64,000 nt of DNA from Bradyrhizobium sp. in8p8 (GTDB lineage: Bacteria > Pseudomonadota > Alphaproteobacteria > Rhizobiales > Xanthobacteraceae): positions 1-64,000 of the forward strand of contig NZ_AUGD01000024.1 of NCBI RefSeq assembly GCF_000426845.1. The letters run 5' to 3'. Position numbers and translations under genes: made by a program. Below are positions 35,201 to 43,226 of this stretch, in pieces; the stretch's first letter is position 1, and each line of letters opens with the position of its first letter. Below the pieces are notes generated by a model. It had not been told where the DNA came from and searched no databases. It was given only the letters and a program-made list of their open reading frames with translations.

Positions 35201-37967
35201 GGCGTCGTCGGATGCGGCCAACCAGGTGAAGACGCTCACCGCCGACGTGCAGCGTTCGCTGTCGATGGCCGGCACCGCTACGGCGGAATCGATCACCGCA
35301 GGGGCCCGCGATGCGCAGAGCGCCTTGATCGCGGCTTCGACCGAGACTGCCAACCAGATCAAGGCGCTGTCCTCGGACGTGCAGCGCTCGCTCACGATGG
35401 CGGGCACCTCGACGGCCGAGACCATCATGAGCGGCGCCCGCGAAGCCCAGAGCACGCTGGTCACGGCGTCGTCGGACGCGGCGAGCCAGGTCAAGTCGCT
35501 GGCGGCCGAGGTGCATCGTTCGCTCTCGCAAGTCGGTCAGTCGACCGCCGAGACGATCACCAGCAGCGCCCGCGACGCCCAGAGCACCCTGCTCGCGGTC
35601 TCGGCCGAACAGACCAACCAGGTCCGTTCGCTCGCGGCCGAGATGCAGCGCGCGCTGGCAACCGCCGGCGGCGCCACCATCGAGGCGCTCACCAGCGGCG
35701 TTCGCGAGGCCCAAACCTCGCTCGTCTCCGCCTCGACCGATGCGGCGACCCAGATCAAGTCGCTGACGACGGACATCGAGCGCACGTTGACCGCGGTCGG
35801 CGCCGACACCGCCTCGACCATCCTCAACAGCGCGCGCGAGGCGCAGATCTCGCTGACCTCGACCTCGGCCGACGCCGCGAGCCAGATCCGTTCGATCTCG
35901 ACCGAGATCGAGCGCACGCTGAGCGCGGCCACCGCCAACGCGACCAACGACATCCAGACCAGCGCGCTCAACGCCCAGAACGCGCTGATCTCCGCCTCCA
36001 ACGAGGCGAGCTCGCGCGTCAAGTCGAGCTCGGCCGACGTCGAGCGGTCGGTGCTCGCCGCCAGCTCCAGCTTCGGCCAGGCCATGACCGGCAAGACCGA
36101 CGAGATCGTCACCTATGTGACGCAGCAGGCCGATCGCCTGTCGAACATGATCGACGCCAAGCGCGGCGCGCTGGTGGACGCGATCGGCTCGAAGGCCAGC
36201 CAGCTCACGCTCGACATCGACCGCGTCACCTCCGACGCGCTGAAGTCGATCGAGACGCGCGGCCAGGCCTTCTCGCAGACCATGATGGGCAACGGCTCGG
36301 AAGTCGCCCGCACCATCAATGCGGCGAGCGAGATCGCCACGACCGCGGTCGGCAAGTCGCTCAAGGACCTCGAGCAGGCCTCGCGGTCCGCGATCGACCA
36401 GTCGCGCCAGGTTTCGATCGCGGCCGTCACGGAGATGCAGGAGACCAGCAAGATCTTGCGCACCGACACGGTGGCCCTGTTCGAGCGCCTGCGCGAAGGC
36501 AACATCCTGCTCCAGGAGGTGCTGACCGGTGCGCACGACAACCTCAACTCGCTCGAGCGGGCGCTGGTGACGCGCGTCGCCGACTTCGTCTCGGCGATGA
36601 ACGACGTCACCTCGCGCAATGGCGCTGCGACGCAGAACCTGGAAGAGCAGCTCAACGTCTTCAACAGCAAGACCACGAAGGCGCTGCAGGATCTCGGCGA
36701 GCTGTCGACCCAGTTCGACAAGCACGGCCAGGCGCTGGTCGAGGCCGCCCAGGTCGTCGAGCAGAGCAACAAGAACACCACCGCCTCGCTCGCCGAACGC
36801 AAGCAGGCGCTGGAATCGCTCGTCACCACCATCGACCTGCGAACGGCCGACCTCGACCAGCGGCTGTCGCGCTTCACCGGCCTGCTCGATGAATCGCTGG
36901 CGGCGGCCGAAGAGCGCGCCCGCGACATCGCCCGCGTCGTCGCGGAGACGGCCGGCGCAGGCTCTGCCGCGATCACCCGCCAGTTCGAGGCGGTGCGCGC
37001 GGCGTCCGAGGAGGAGCACCGGCAGACCATCGAGACCATGCACGACATCTACCGCCAGACCACGGACGAGGCGGATGCGATGTTCAAGCAGTCGACCGAG
37101 AAGTTCACCAATCTGGTCGCCAGCATGAAGCAGATGGCCCTCGAGATGCACAACGAGCTCGAAGCCACCCGCAATGAGCTGCGCCGCGGCGTGCTCGAGA
37201 TGCCGCAGGAGGCCGCCGAGAGCACGGCGCAGATGCGCAAGGTGATCGTCGACCAGATCGAGGCGCTCGCCGAGCTCAACCGCATCGTGGCTCAGCACGG
37301 CCGCGGCCTCGACGTCACCACCGCTGGCCGTGCCGGCGTCCATCGCCAGGAGGAGCCGGTGCTGGCCGCTGTCGGCGGCCGGCCGCCCGAGACCCGCACG
37401 CGCGACACCGGCAGCGCCTCGACGCTGCCGCCGCCGGACCTCGGCATGCCGGCGCCCCGCCGCACCGAAGCGCCGCCGGTGGCGCCCGCCAGCAACGATC
37501 AGGGCCGCGACGGCTGGCTATCGGACCTGCTCAACCGTACGGACGCCCACCAGGGCGCCCCGGCCGGACGTGAGGCCCCGCGCGGCCGCGCTGCACCCGC
37601 ACCGCAGCCGCAGGCACCGCAGGGTGGCGGCAATCCGCTGGAATCGCTGTCGCTCGACATCGGCCGGCTGATGGACCGCAACCTCGCCGCCGAGATGTGG
37701 GATCGCTACCAGCGCGGCGAGAACAAGGCCTTCACCAAGCGCCTGTACACGCCCGCCGGCCAGAAGGCCTTCGACGAGGTCGCCCGCAAGTACCGCGCCG
37801 ACCGCAACTTCAAGGGCACGGTCGACCGCTACGTGGTCGAGTTCGAGCGGCTGCTCGATGAAGTCGCCCGCGACGGCCGCGGTCCGCAGGAGCTGCGCAC
37901 TCACCTGATCTCGGAGACGGGGCTGGTGTACACGCTGCTTGCGCATGCGGCCGGACGGCTGGGGTAG
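32265..37967 (+). CDS. Giant membrane-anchored coiled-coil protein, growth-pole-ring (GPR)-like
   Basis: The protein has 1900 residues. A Pro-rich cytoplasmic start (1-105) precedes two transmembrane spans (about 108-131 and 142-167). Some 1500 residues of helical, Ala/Ser/Thr/Gln-rich coiled coil follow, then a Pro/Arg-rich linker (about 1690-1775) and a conserved C-terminal domain (SLDIGRLMDRNLAAEMWDRY to the end). The rod holds six 22-residue repeats (650-781) and at least nine 44-residue repeats (from about 860 to 1255), i.e. two and four hendecads. Size and layout match GPR of Agrobacterium, a very large apolipoprotein-like protein forming a ring at the growing pole. That identity is by architecture, not search. 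A terminator follows the gene. Confidence 0.8.
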   Translation: MANTPKKVKDPTEVALSAIQEALNISDTAADTSRNATMRNEAAPAVPPVPPVFDEPSFEPRPAANERSTVFDAVEEPLSSRRPANDDRETIGQLLQALQKGRPARSVYTFATIFAGVWLAACAALTIGFLPSIQTAMGQSGGVLVIAGLIAMVLAPIMLFYFLASLVWRGQEMRMIAQAMAQVAIRFSEPEGSASDSMVTVGQAIRREVAAMGDGIERAIARAGELETLVANEVAALERAYSDNEVRIRALLQDIAHQRDNLVGQAEQVRSAISGVQIDLRHDIALISDAIASRVDEVAKSITGALEERGAHITQALSNAGDNMILALGERGGDLLDRLEEASNETTRAVLDASERLTTSLNFKTGHVHDEFVDLADRVHEMLNERIDRITGEFEQRSAAIVDGISERTEQVHDSLKNSSDSLLLELELRSNDISAKIDDAGNRLAGQIMTSGDKASEALDATVNALVAKVVSQTETAHDSLSLQMSAFDELVRNQGTELVEKFARDSGTLGALITRHISEFDRTVKTFGGEIVERMGQRTQDIAETLKTYVDNFDSRFTSNGGEITAVLDQRLVQFETTIGERVSNLDASLNGKIASLDGTIEGHIRTFDEQLVGRVAAIEHSFDTRAKSMTETIDGRINTLATSLTDGAAQAIQSIDSRLTHLTTTLTGGASQAIETIDARLNLLTSSLTDGASQTIQSIDTRLTHLTTTLTGGATQALESIDSRLTYLTTAVTNGASQAVQSIDTRLTLLTSTLTDGTAQAIEAVDRRITGVTEIIDGRSMHLTDTVTARFQEIQQAIETKVGSVASDIDVRVAQFEDLLGSRVEAVAGRIESSGRQASEDMMSRAEMISTAIRSHVEDAERSLTNLVVNTSETIQTGARTAQQSLLTVSSDVNAQLKMTSAEVEQALTAVGTGAANSILTSAREAQSTLVAASGEASSQIKGLAADVERTLSAAGSATAASILAGAREVQTTLVTASSDAANQVKTLTADVQRSLSMAGTATAESITAGARDAQSALIAASTETANQIKALSSDVQRSLTMAGTSTAETIMSGAREAQSTLVTASSDAASQVKSLAAEVHRSLSQVGQSTAETITSSARDAQSTLLAVSAEQTNQVRSLAAEMQRALATAGGATIEALTSGVREAQTSLVSASTDAATQIKSLTTDIERTLTAVGADTASTILNSAREAQISLTSTSADAASQIRSISTEIERTLSAATANATNDIQTSALNAQNALISASNEASSRVKSSSADVERSVLAASSSFGQAMTGKTDEIVTYVTQQADRLSNMIDAKRGALVDAIGSKASQLTLDIDRVTSDALKSIETRGQAFSQTMMGNGSEVARTINAASEIATTAVGKSLKDLEQASRSAIDQSRQVSIAAVTEMQETSKILRTDTVALFERLREGNILLQEVLTGAHDNLNSLERALVTRVADFVSAMNDVTSRNGAATQNLEEQLNVFNSKTTKALQDLGELSTQFDKHGQALVEAAQVVEQSNKNTTASLAERKQALESLVTTIDLRTADLDQRLSRFTGLLDESLAAAEERARDIARVVAETAGAGSAAITRQFEAVRAASEEEHRQTIETMHDIYRQTTDEADAMFKQSTEKFTNLVASMKQMALEMHNELEATRNELRRGVLEMPQEAAESTAQMRKVIVDQIEALAELNRIVAQHGRGLDVTTAGRAGVHRQEEPVLAAVGGRPPETRTRDTGSASTLPPPDLGMPAPRRTEAPPVAPASNDQGRDGWLSDLLNRTDAHQGAPAGREAPRGRAAPAPQPQAPQGGGNPLESLSLDIGRLMDRNLAAEMWDRYQRGENKAFTKRLYTPAGQKAFDEVARKYRADRNFKGTVDRYVVEFERLLDEVARDGRGPQELRTHLISETGLVYTLLAHAAGRLG
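34212..34607 (+). repeat. Six 66-bp (22-residue) coding repeats
   Basis: Units such as GASQAIETIDARLNLLTSSL follow one another without gaps six times (residues 650-781 of the giant protein). Each is two hendecads (2 x 11), with alternating TLTG and SLTD ends that suggest a 44-residue higher-order period. Confidence 0.85.
34842..36029 (+). repeat. Nine 132-bp (44-residue) coding repeats
   Basis: Units of exactly 44 residues recur in register, with the pattern [A/S]-[D/E]-V-[E/Q]-R-[T/S]-L then S/A-rich, GAREAQ[S/T]-L-V-x-A-S and ending Q-[I/V]-K-x-L. Eight are clear (34974-36029) and one upstream unit is divergent. 44 = 4 x 11 indicates hendecad, apolipoprotein-like or right-handed coiled-coil geometry. 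Confidence 0.85.
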
Positions 37968-37990
37968 CACCGAGCGCGAGCAACCAGTGG

Positions 37991-38017
37991 AACGGAGGCC
38001 GCTCGGCCTCCGTTTTC
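37991..38017 (+). terminator. Rho-independent terminator after the giant gene
   Basis: AACGGAGGCC and GGCCTCCGTT form a perfect 10-bp stem with a 4-base loop, followed by TTCGTTT. It sits 23 bp after the stop at 37967. Confidence 0.85.
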
Positions 38018-38071
38018 GTTTGGGGATTGTCGTGAGAGCAACCTATTCGCTACTCACCATTCGCCGAACCA

Positions 38072-38932
38072 CTACCGCCTCGGCACCGGCTTCGGCGGCT
38101 CGGGCGGCGGAGCCGGCTGCGACGAGTTGCTGGCGCCGAACAGGACTCGGGTCGGGTTACGGTCGAAATTGTTCACGGCCCGGCTGATGTCGCCGAGGGT
38201 GCGGCGGCCGTCGGCCATCAGCGCGCCCGAGCGCTTGTCGAAATCTTCGGCGAGTTCGCGGATCGATTTCACGGCCTGGAACAGCTCGCCGCCGTCCTTG
38301 CCGCCGGCCAGCGTGTTGAGGCCGAGCATGAGGTTGTCGGCCTTGAGCATCACGCCGTCGACCTTGGCCATCACGCCGTCGATCTTCTCGGAGTTGCGGG
38401 CGAGCGAGTTGGTGAAGGTCTCGAGATTCTTCAGCGAGTTCTTCACCGACTCCTGGTTGTCGGCGACGATCTTGTTGATGTTCTGCAGCGTGCCGCGGAT
38501 CGCCTCGGTGACGTCCTGAAGCTTGTTGGGATCGGCGGTGAGCATCGGGATGCCGTCCTGATCGAGCGGCGGTGGGGGCGCGGCCTCGTCGCCGCCCTTG
38601 AGCGAGATCGCGGCGACGCCTGTCAGGCCCTGGAATTCGAGGCCGACCAGCGTGTCCTTGCGGATCGGGGCGTTGTTCTCGATCATGGCGAGTGCGACAA
38701 CCCGCCGCGGGTTGTCCAGCTTCACCGAGACCACCTCGCCGACCCTGATACCATTGAAATTGACGCTTCCGCCGTTGCGCAGGCCGGCCGCGGGCCCCTC
38801 GAACACGACGCGCAGCGGACTGCGCTGCTTGGTGGTGTGCAGCGACTGGAACCACAGCACGAAGCCGATCGCCGCGGCGATCACCGCCAGCGTGAACGAC
38901 CCGATCAAGATGTAATTCGCCCGCGTTTCCAT
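38072..38932 (-). CDS. MlaD-like MCE-domain lipid-transport protein
   Basis: The 286-residue protein has one N-terminal membrane anchor (YILIGSFTLAVIAAAIGFVLWF), then the MCE domain (RSPLRVVFEGPAAGLRNGGSVNFNGIRVGEV ... LVGLEFQGLTGVAAISLKGG). A long helical tail follows (LQNINKIVADNQESVKNSLKNLETFTNSLARNS) with a Pro-rich end. MlaD-type proteins form the periplasmic ring that carries phospholipids between membranes. It is last in the operon, 16 bp after the ATPase gene, and GGAG precedes the ATG. Confidence 0.92.
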   Translation of the reverse strand: METRANYILIGSFTLAVIAAAIGFVLWFQSLHTTKQRSPLRVVFEGPAAGLRNGGSVNFNGIRVGEVVSVKLDNPRRVVALAMIENNAPIRKDTLVGLEFQGLTGVAAISLKGGDEAAPPPPLDQDGIPMLTADPNKLQDVTEAIRGTLQNINKIVADNQESVKNSLKNLETFTNSLARNSEKIDGVMAKVDGVMLKADNLMLGLNTLAGGKDGGELFQAVKSIRELAEDFDKRSGALMADGRRTLGDISRAVNNFDRNPTRVLFGASNSSQPAPPPEPPKPVPRR

Positions 38933-38948
38933 CAGGTGCTCCGGCTAC

Positions 38949-39719
38949 TCAACTCATGACCGCGCGGGCGCGCTTGCCATGGAAATACTGCCTCAGCCAG
39001 GGATGCTGCGAGGCCTGCATGTCGGCGATCGACCCTGCCGCAATGATCTTACCGTTCCCTAAAACGGCGATGCGATCACATGCTGTGTAAAGGCTGTCGA
39101 GATCGTGCGTTACCATGAAAACCGTCAGCCCCAAAGTGCGCTGGAGGGTCCGGACCAGCTCGTCGAAATCGCCGGCGCCGATCGGATCGAGGCCCGAGGT
39201 CGGCTCGTCCAGGAAGACGAGATCCGGATCGAGCGACAGCGCGCGCGCCAGCGCGACGCGCTTGATCATGCCGCCGGAAAGTTCCGAGGGGAAACGCTCG
39301 GCGACTTCAGGCTTGAGACCGACCATGGCGAGCTTGGCCATGGTGATCTCGTCCATCAGCCGCTGCGAGACGCGCAAATATTCGCGCATCGGAAACTGGA
39401 TGTTCTGCCTGACCGTCAGCGAGGAGAACAGCGCGCCCTGCTGAAACAGCACGCCCCAGCGCCGCTCGACGTTGCGGCGCTGCGATGTGCTGGAGGAATC
39501 GAGGTCGACGCCGAACACCTCGATGGAGCCTGCGACCTTCGGCACGAGGCCGATGATGGTGCGCGTCAGCACCGACTTGCCCGCACCGGAGGGGCCGACG
39601 AAGCCCAATATCTCGCCGCGCTTGACGTCGAGATTGAGCCCGTCGAGCACGCGCGTTTCGCCGAACTGCACGGTGATGCCGCGGACGCGGATGATGGGAT
39701 CCTGGATTTCCCCGACCAT
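38949..39719 (-). CDS. MlaF-like ABC transporter ATP-binding protein
   Basis: This 256-residue ABC ATPase has Walker A GPSGAGKS, Q-loop LFQQGALF, signature LSGGMIKRVALARAL, Walker B LVFLDEPTSGLDPIGA and the switch His in MVTHDLDSL. The SGLDPIGA form is typical of the Mla/Ttg2A group. Translation starts at ATG 39719, 2 bp after the stop of the permease gene, and the MCE gene follows, completing an MlaE-F-D transporter driving lipid traffic at the inner membrane. The open frame upstream of this ATG is antisense or overlapping and not used. Confidence 0.94.
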   Translation of the reverse strand: MVGEIQDPIIRVRGITVQFGETRVLDGLNLDVKRGEILGFVGPSGAGKSVLTRTIIGLVPKVAGSIEVFGVDLDSSSTSQRRNVERRWGVLFQQGALFSSLTVRQNIQFPMREYLRVSQRLMDEITMAKLAMVGLKPEVAERFPSELSGGMIKRVALARALSLDPDLVFLDEPTSGLDPIGAGDFDELVRTLQRTLGLTVFMVTHDLDSLYTACDRIAVLGNGKIIAAGSIADMQASQHPWLRQYFHGKRARAVMS

Positions 39720-39721
39720 GG

Positions 39722-40855
39722 TCACATCCCGATCGAGGCGAAGAAAATGGCGAAGATGCCGTCCATGACGATGACGAAGAAGATGCCTTTCACAACCGAC
39801 GCCGTCGTGTGCTGACCGAGCGATTCCGCGCTGCCCTGCACGGCGAGCCCTTCGACGCAGGCGACGATGCCGATCACGGCAGCCATGACCGGCGCCTTGA
39901 CGATGCCGACGATGAAATGGTCGATCGAGATGGCATCGCGCAGGCGCAGCAGGAAGGCTTCCGGCTGGACGCCGCCATAGAGCCAGGCCACCAGACCGCC
40001 GCCATAGAGCGCGGCCATCGCGCCGAGGAAGGCGAGGATCGGCAGCGCCAGCACGAGGGCCATCATGCGCGGCAGCACCAGGACCTCGATCGGATCGAAG
40101 CCCATGGTGCGCAGTGCATCGATCTCCTCCCGCATCTTCATCGAGCCGAGCTCGGCGGTGTAGGCGCTGCCCGAGCGTCCGGCGACCATGATGGCGACGA
40201 GGAGCACGCCGATCTCGCGCAACACCAGCACACCGAGCATGTCGACGACGAAGATGTCTGCGCCGAAGCGGCGGAAATGGAAAATGCCTTGTTGCGCGAT
40301 GATGCAGCCGATCAGGAAGGTGATCAGCACGATGATCGGCACCGCGCGCCAGCAAACCTGCTCCATGTGGTGCACGGTCGAGGTCAGACGGAACGAGCGA
40401 GGGTGGACCAGGACGCGAAAGCCCGCCGCGAGCACCGCGCCGAGCATGTCGACCAGGCCCGCCACGGTCCCGGCGATGCCGGCCACCGTCCGGCCGATCT
40501 GCTCCAGCATGCCGCTGATGGTGATCGGGCTGCTGTCGACCACGGGGGTCGCCCGGACGCGCCGCACTTCGTCGACGAGGCTGGAATAATTGGCCGAGAG
40601 GCCGGCAATCTGCGCCTCGACGGCACCTTGGGTCAGGCTGCGGCGCAGCCGCTCGATCAGCCAGGCGCCGAAGGTGTCGAGCTTGGCGACCTCCGAGACG
40701 TCGATGAAAATGCTTTGCGGGGTGCCTGCGAGCTTCTCGGCGTCCGCCACCATGCGCTCCAGGACGGGCGCGAAGCTCGCCGTCCAGGTTCCGGTCGCGC
40801 AAAGTGCCAGTGCGTTGCCCTTGGCAATCCGTTCCAGCTTCGGATCGCTGCTCAA
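39722..40855 (-). CDS. MlaE-like permease with N-terminal STAS-like domain
   Basis: The 377-residue protein joins a STAS-like domain (about 5-100, with SIFIDVSEVAKLDTFGAWLIERL) to an MlaE permease (about 110-377) showing RSFRLTSTVHHMEQV, AYTAELGSMKMREEIDAL and five to six membrane spans. In E. coli the STAS part is a separate protein, MlaB, so this is an MlaB-MlaE fusion. Translation apparently starts at a TTG (40855-40853) preceded by GGGAG at about 9 bases, a rare start. It is the first gene of the operon and diverges from the epimerase gene. Confidence 0.92.
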   Translation of the reverse strand: MSSDPKLERIAKGNALALCATGTWTASFAPVLERMVADAEKLAGTPQSIFIDVSEVAKLDTFGAWLIERLRRSLTQGAVEAQIAGLSANYSSLVDEVRRVRATPVVDSSPITISGMLEQIGRTVAGIAGTVAGLVDMLGAVLAAGFRVLVHPRSFRLTSTVHHMEQVCWRAVPIIVLITFLIGCIIAQQGIFHFRRFGADIFVVDMLGVLVLREIGVLLVAIMVAGRSGSAYTAELGSMKMREEIDALRTMGFDPIEVLVLPRMMALVLALPILAFLGAMAALYGGGLVAWLYGGVQPEAFLLRLRDAISIDHFIVGIVKAPVMAAVIGIVACVEGLAVQGSAESLGQHTTASVVKGIFFVIVMDGIFAIFFASIGM

Positions 40856-40989
40856 AATGTCCGCTCCCGTACCGGGGCGGAGGAAATCAGATGGTTGCGC
40901 ACGCGCCCTTACCCAGAGAAGGTATCCCCAAGTGGTTAATGTTAGTTGCTACAGGTAACTAGCAGGTTCAGATTTCGCCAGAGTTCAAA

Positions 40990-41985
40990 ATGACTTCCAC
41001 GAAATTTCATGGTCTGGCGGTGCGAATCGAGCGCTTCCCGATCGCGGGCAGCTTCACCATCAGCCGGGGCGCCAAAACCGAAGCCGTGACGGTGGTGGCG
41101 GAGGTGAGCCAGGACCGCCTGACGGGCCGCGGCGAGTGTGTGCCCTATCCCCGCTACGGCGAGACGCCCGAGGCGACGCTGGCCGCCATCCAGGCCATGC
41201 AGCAGGCGGTCGCGGGCGGGCTGACGCGGGAGGCCCTCCAGGCTGCCATGCCCGCCGGAGCGGCCCGCAACGCATTGGATTGCGCCCTGATCGACCTTGA
41301 AGCCAAGTCGGCCGGCCTGCGAGCCTGGAACCTGCTCGGCCGCCCGGAGCCCCGCGAGCGCACCACCGCCTACACGATCTCGTTGGGCACCCCCGAGGCC
41401 ATGGCCGCCGCGACCGCCCAAGCGGCGCATCGGCCGCTGCTCAAGATCAAGCTCGGCGGCGACGGCGATCCTGAGCGAATCGCGGCGGTGCGCAAGGCCG
41501 CCCCCGAATCGGAGCTGATCGTCGATGCCAACGAGGCCTGGAGCGAGACCAATCTGGAGCGCAACCTCGCCGCCTGCGCCGAAGCCGGAGTGACCCTGGT
41601 GGAGCAGCCGCTGCCATCCGGCAAGGACGAGGCACTGGCGCGGATCAAGCGCCCGCTCGCGGTCTGCGCCGACGAGAGCGTGCATGACCGCTCTTCGCTG
41701 GCGCCGTTGCGCGAGCGCTATGACGCCGTGAACATCAAGCTCGACAAGACCGGCGGCCTCACCGAGGCGCTGGCCATGGCCGATGCGGCGCGCGCGCTCG
41801 GCTTCGAGATCATGATCGGCTGCATGGTTGCGACCTCGTTGTCGATGGCGCCTGCGATGCTGGTGACGCCGCATGCGCGCTTCGTCGATCTCGACGGTCC
41901 CCTGCTGCTGGCGCGCGACCGCGATCACGGGCTGCGTTATGACGGCAGCCTGGTCTACCCGCCGGATGCCTCGCTGTGGGGCTGA
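40990..41985 (+). CDS. L-Ala-D/L-Glu (dipeptide) epimerase, enolase superfamily
   Basis: The 331-residue muconate-lactonizing-type enolase has catalytic KIKLGG (first acid-base Lys), metal ligands in DANEAW, VEQPL and CADES, and the second Lys in NIKLDKTGG. The order and short length match YcjG/YkfB-type dipeptide epimerases that recycle peptidoglycan L-Ala-D-Glu. The 3' end overlaps that of the opposing MFS gene by 31 bp. Confidence 0.88.
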   Translation: MTSTKFHGLAVRIERFPIAGSFTISRGAKTEAVTVVAEVSQDRLTGRGECVPYPRYGETPEATLAAIQAMQQAVAGGLTREALQAAMPAGAARNALDCALIDLEAKSAGLRAWNLLGRPEPRERTTAYTISLGTPEAMAAATAQAAHRPLLKIKLGGDGDPERIAAVRKAAPESELIVDANEAWSETNLERNLAACAEAGVTLVEQPLPSGKDEALARIKRPLAVCADESVHDRSSLAPLRERYDAVNIKLDKTGGLTEALAMADAARALGFEIMIGCMVATSLSMAPAMLVTPHARFVDLDGPLLLARDRDHGLRYDGSLVYPPDASLWG

Positions 41986-43151
41986 GCCTTGAGCCGGTGC
42001 CGCGCCGACCAGATCAGAAGCGCCCCGGCTGCGGCCATCGCGGCCATGACGTAATAGACGCTGTCGCCGATGTGCGCGTAGATCGCGCCTGACGCGATCG
42101 AGGTCGCCGCTCCGAGCAGCCCGTTGCACGCGGCGTAATAGCCCTGCCCGCGTGCGATCTGATGCGAGGGTACACGCTGCACCAGGAGACTCATGGTGCC
42201 GAGGATGGTCATGCCGAAGCTGAAGCCGTGGCCGAGTTGGGCGATCGCGAGCAGCGCGAGCGGCGGCTCGCTGGCGGTGACGATCCAGCGCACAACGGCG
42301 CTCAAACCGCCGACCGCCATCAGCGTGGACGGCTGCAGCGAGAAGCGCGGCGACAGCGCGAACACGACGATCTCGGCCAACACGCCCAGCGTCCACAGGG
42401 TCGCGATGGTCAGTCCGCTGAGACCCTGAAGCTGCCAGTTGATCGCCGAGAAGGTGTAGAAGGCGATGTGGCTGCTCTGGATCAACGCCGCCGATGCGAT
42501 CACGGCCCAGAAGGCGGCATCGCGCAGCAGCGCCTTGCCGGCGTGCCTCTCCGGCGCCCGCCGCCCGGGATCGTCGAGCGGCTGAAGCAACAGGCTGGCG
42601 AGAACCGCGACGACGGCCCAGGCGACGATGACCCAGATCAGGTCGCGCGGTGCGATGAGGTCGACAAGATAGCCGCAGGCGAGCGATCCCGCCGCGAACG
42701 CCGCCGAGCCCCATAGCCGCAGGGGTCCGTAGTCGAGCCCGTAGCGCGCAACACCGCGCAACGCATAGGCATCGGTCAGCGGCATCGTCGGCGTCCACAT
42801 CATGCAGGTCAGCGCGTAGATCAGGAACAGCGCCAGCGGCTGCTGCTGCAGGCCTACGACCGAAAACCCGACCGCCGTCGCCAGCACCGACACCATGATG
42901 CCGGCGCGGATGGCATGTCGCTTTTCGGCGAAGGCCGTGACCTGCGGCAGCGTGGTGAAGCGCGTGATCGCCGGCAGCGCGTTGATGAGTCCGATCCAGG
43001 CCGCGTCGATGCCGATCGCCTTCAGCCATACCGGAAAGAACGGCATATGCGTGCCGAGAACCGCAAAGAAGGCCGAATAGAACACCGCGAGGCTCACGGC
43101 GAATCGCCGCTTCTGCACTGCCGCGATGGGGATTTGTGATTCGGACTGCAT
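41955..43151 (-). CDS. MFS transporter (phenylpropionate permease / MFS_1-like)
   Basis: The 398-residue protein has about 12 hydrophobic spans. It opens QKRRFAVSLAVFYSAFFAVLGTHMPFFPVWLKAIGI and carries the WTPTMPLTDAYAL and YGPLRLWGSAAFAAGSLACGY segments typical of the HcaT/PPP subfamily. ATG 43151 is the only sensible start; upstream codons lie antisense to the next gene. The substrate is unknown. Its 3' overlap with the dipeptide epimerase makes an antisense interaction possible. Confidence 0.88.
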   Translation of the reverse strand: MQSESQIPIAAVQKRRFAVSLAVFYSAFFAVLGTHMPFFPVWLKAIGIDAAWIGLINALPAITRFTTLPQVTAFAEKRHAIRAGIMVSVLATAVGFSVVGLQQQPLALFLIYALTCMMWTPTMPLTDAYALRGVARYGLDYGPLRLWGSAAFAAGSLACGYLVDLIAPRDLIWVIVAWAVVAVLASLLLQPLDDPGRRAPERHAGKALLRDAAFWAVIASAALIQSSHIAFYTFSAINWQLQGLSGLTIATLWTLGVLAEIVVFALSPRFSLQPSTLMAVGGLSAVVRWIVTASEPPLALLAIAQLGHGFSFGMTILGTMSLLVQRVPSHQIARGQGYYAACNGLLGAATSIASGAIYAHIGDSVYYVMAAMAAAGALLIWSARHRLKAQPHSEASGG

Positions 43152-43226
43152 CAAACCAATTGCGATTCGGTCGATATCGTGGTGATCGTTACAGTAACGC
43201 GCGGTGATTTGCGCGACGAGATTGTC

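Noticed and set aside
33120..37343. A 1407-codon open frame antisense to the giant coiled-coil gene, plus smaller antisense frames at 34451-35494 and 36113-37048
   Set aside because: High-GC codon bias with repeats keeps opposite frames open. The sense protein has membrane spans, in-register hendecads and a conserved C-terminus, while the antisense product is a low-complexity Arg/Gly/Asp mixture.
38949..40802. 617-residue frame covering the ATPase and part of the permease
   Set aside because: Its first half is out of frame with the MlaE permease and gives Arg-rich nonsense. ATG 39719 just after the permease stop is the ATPase start.
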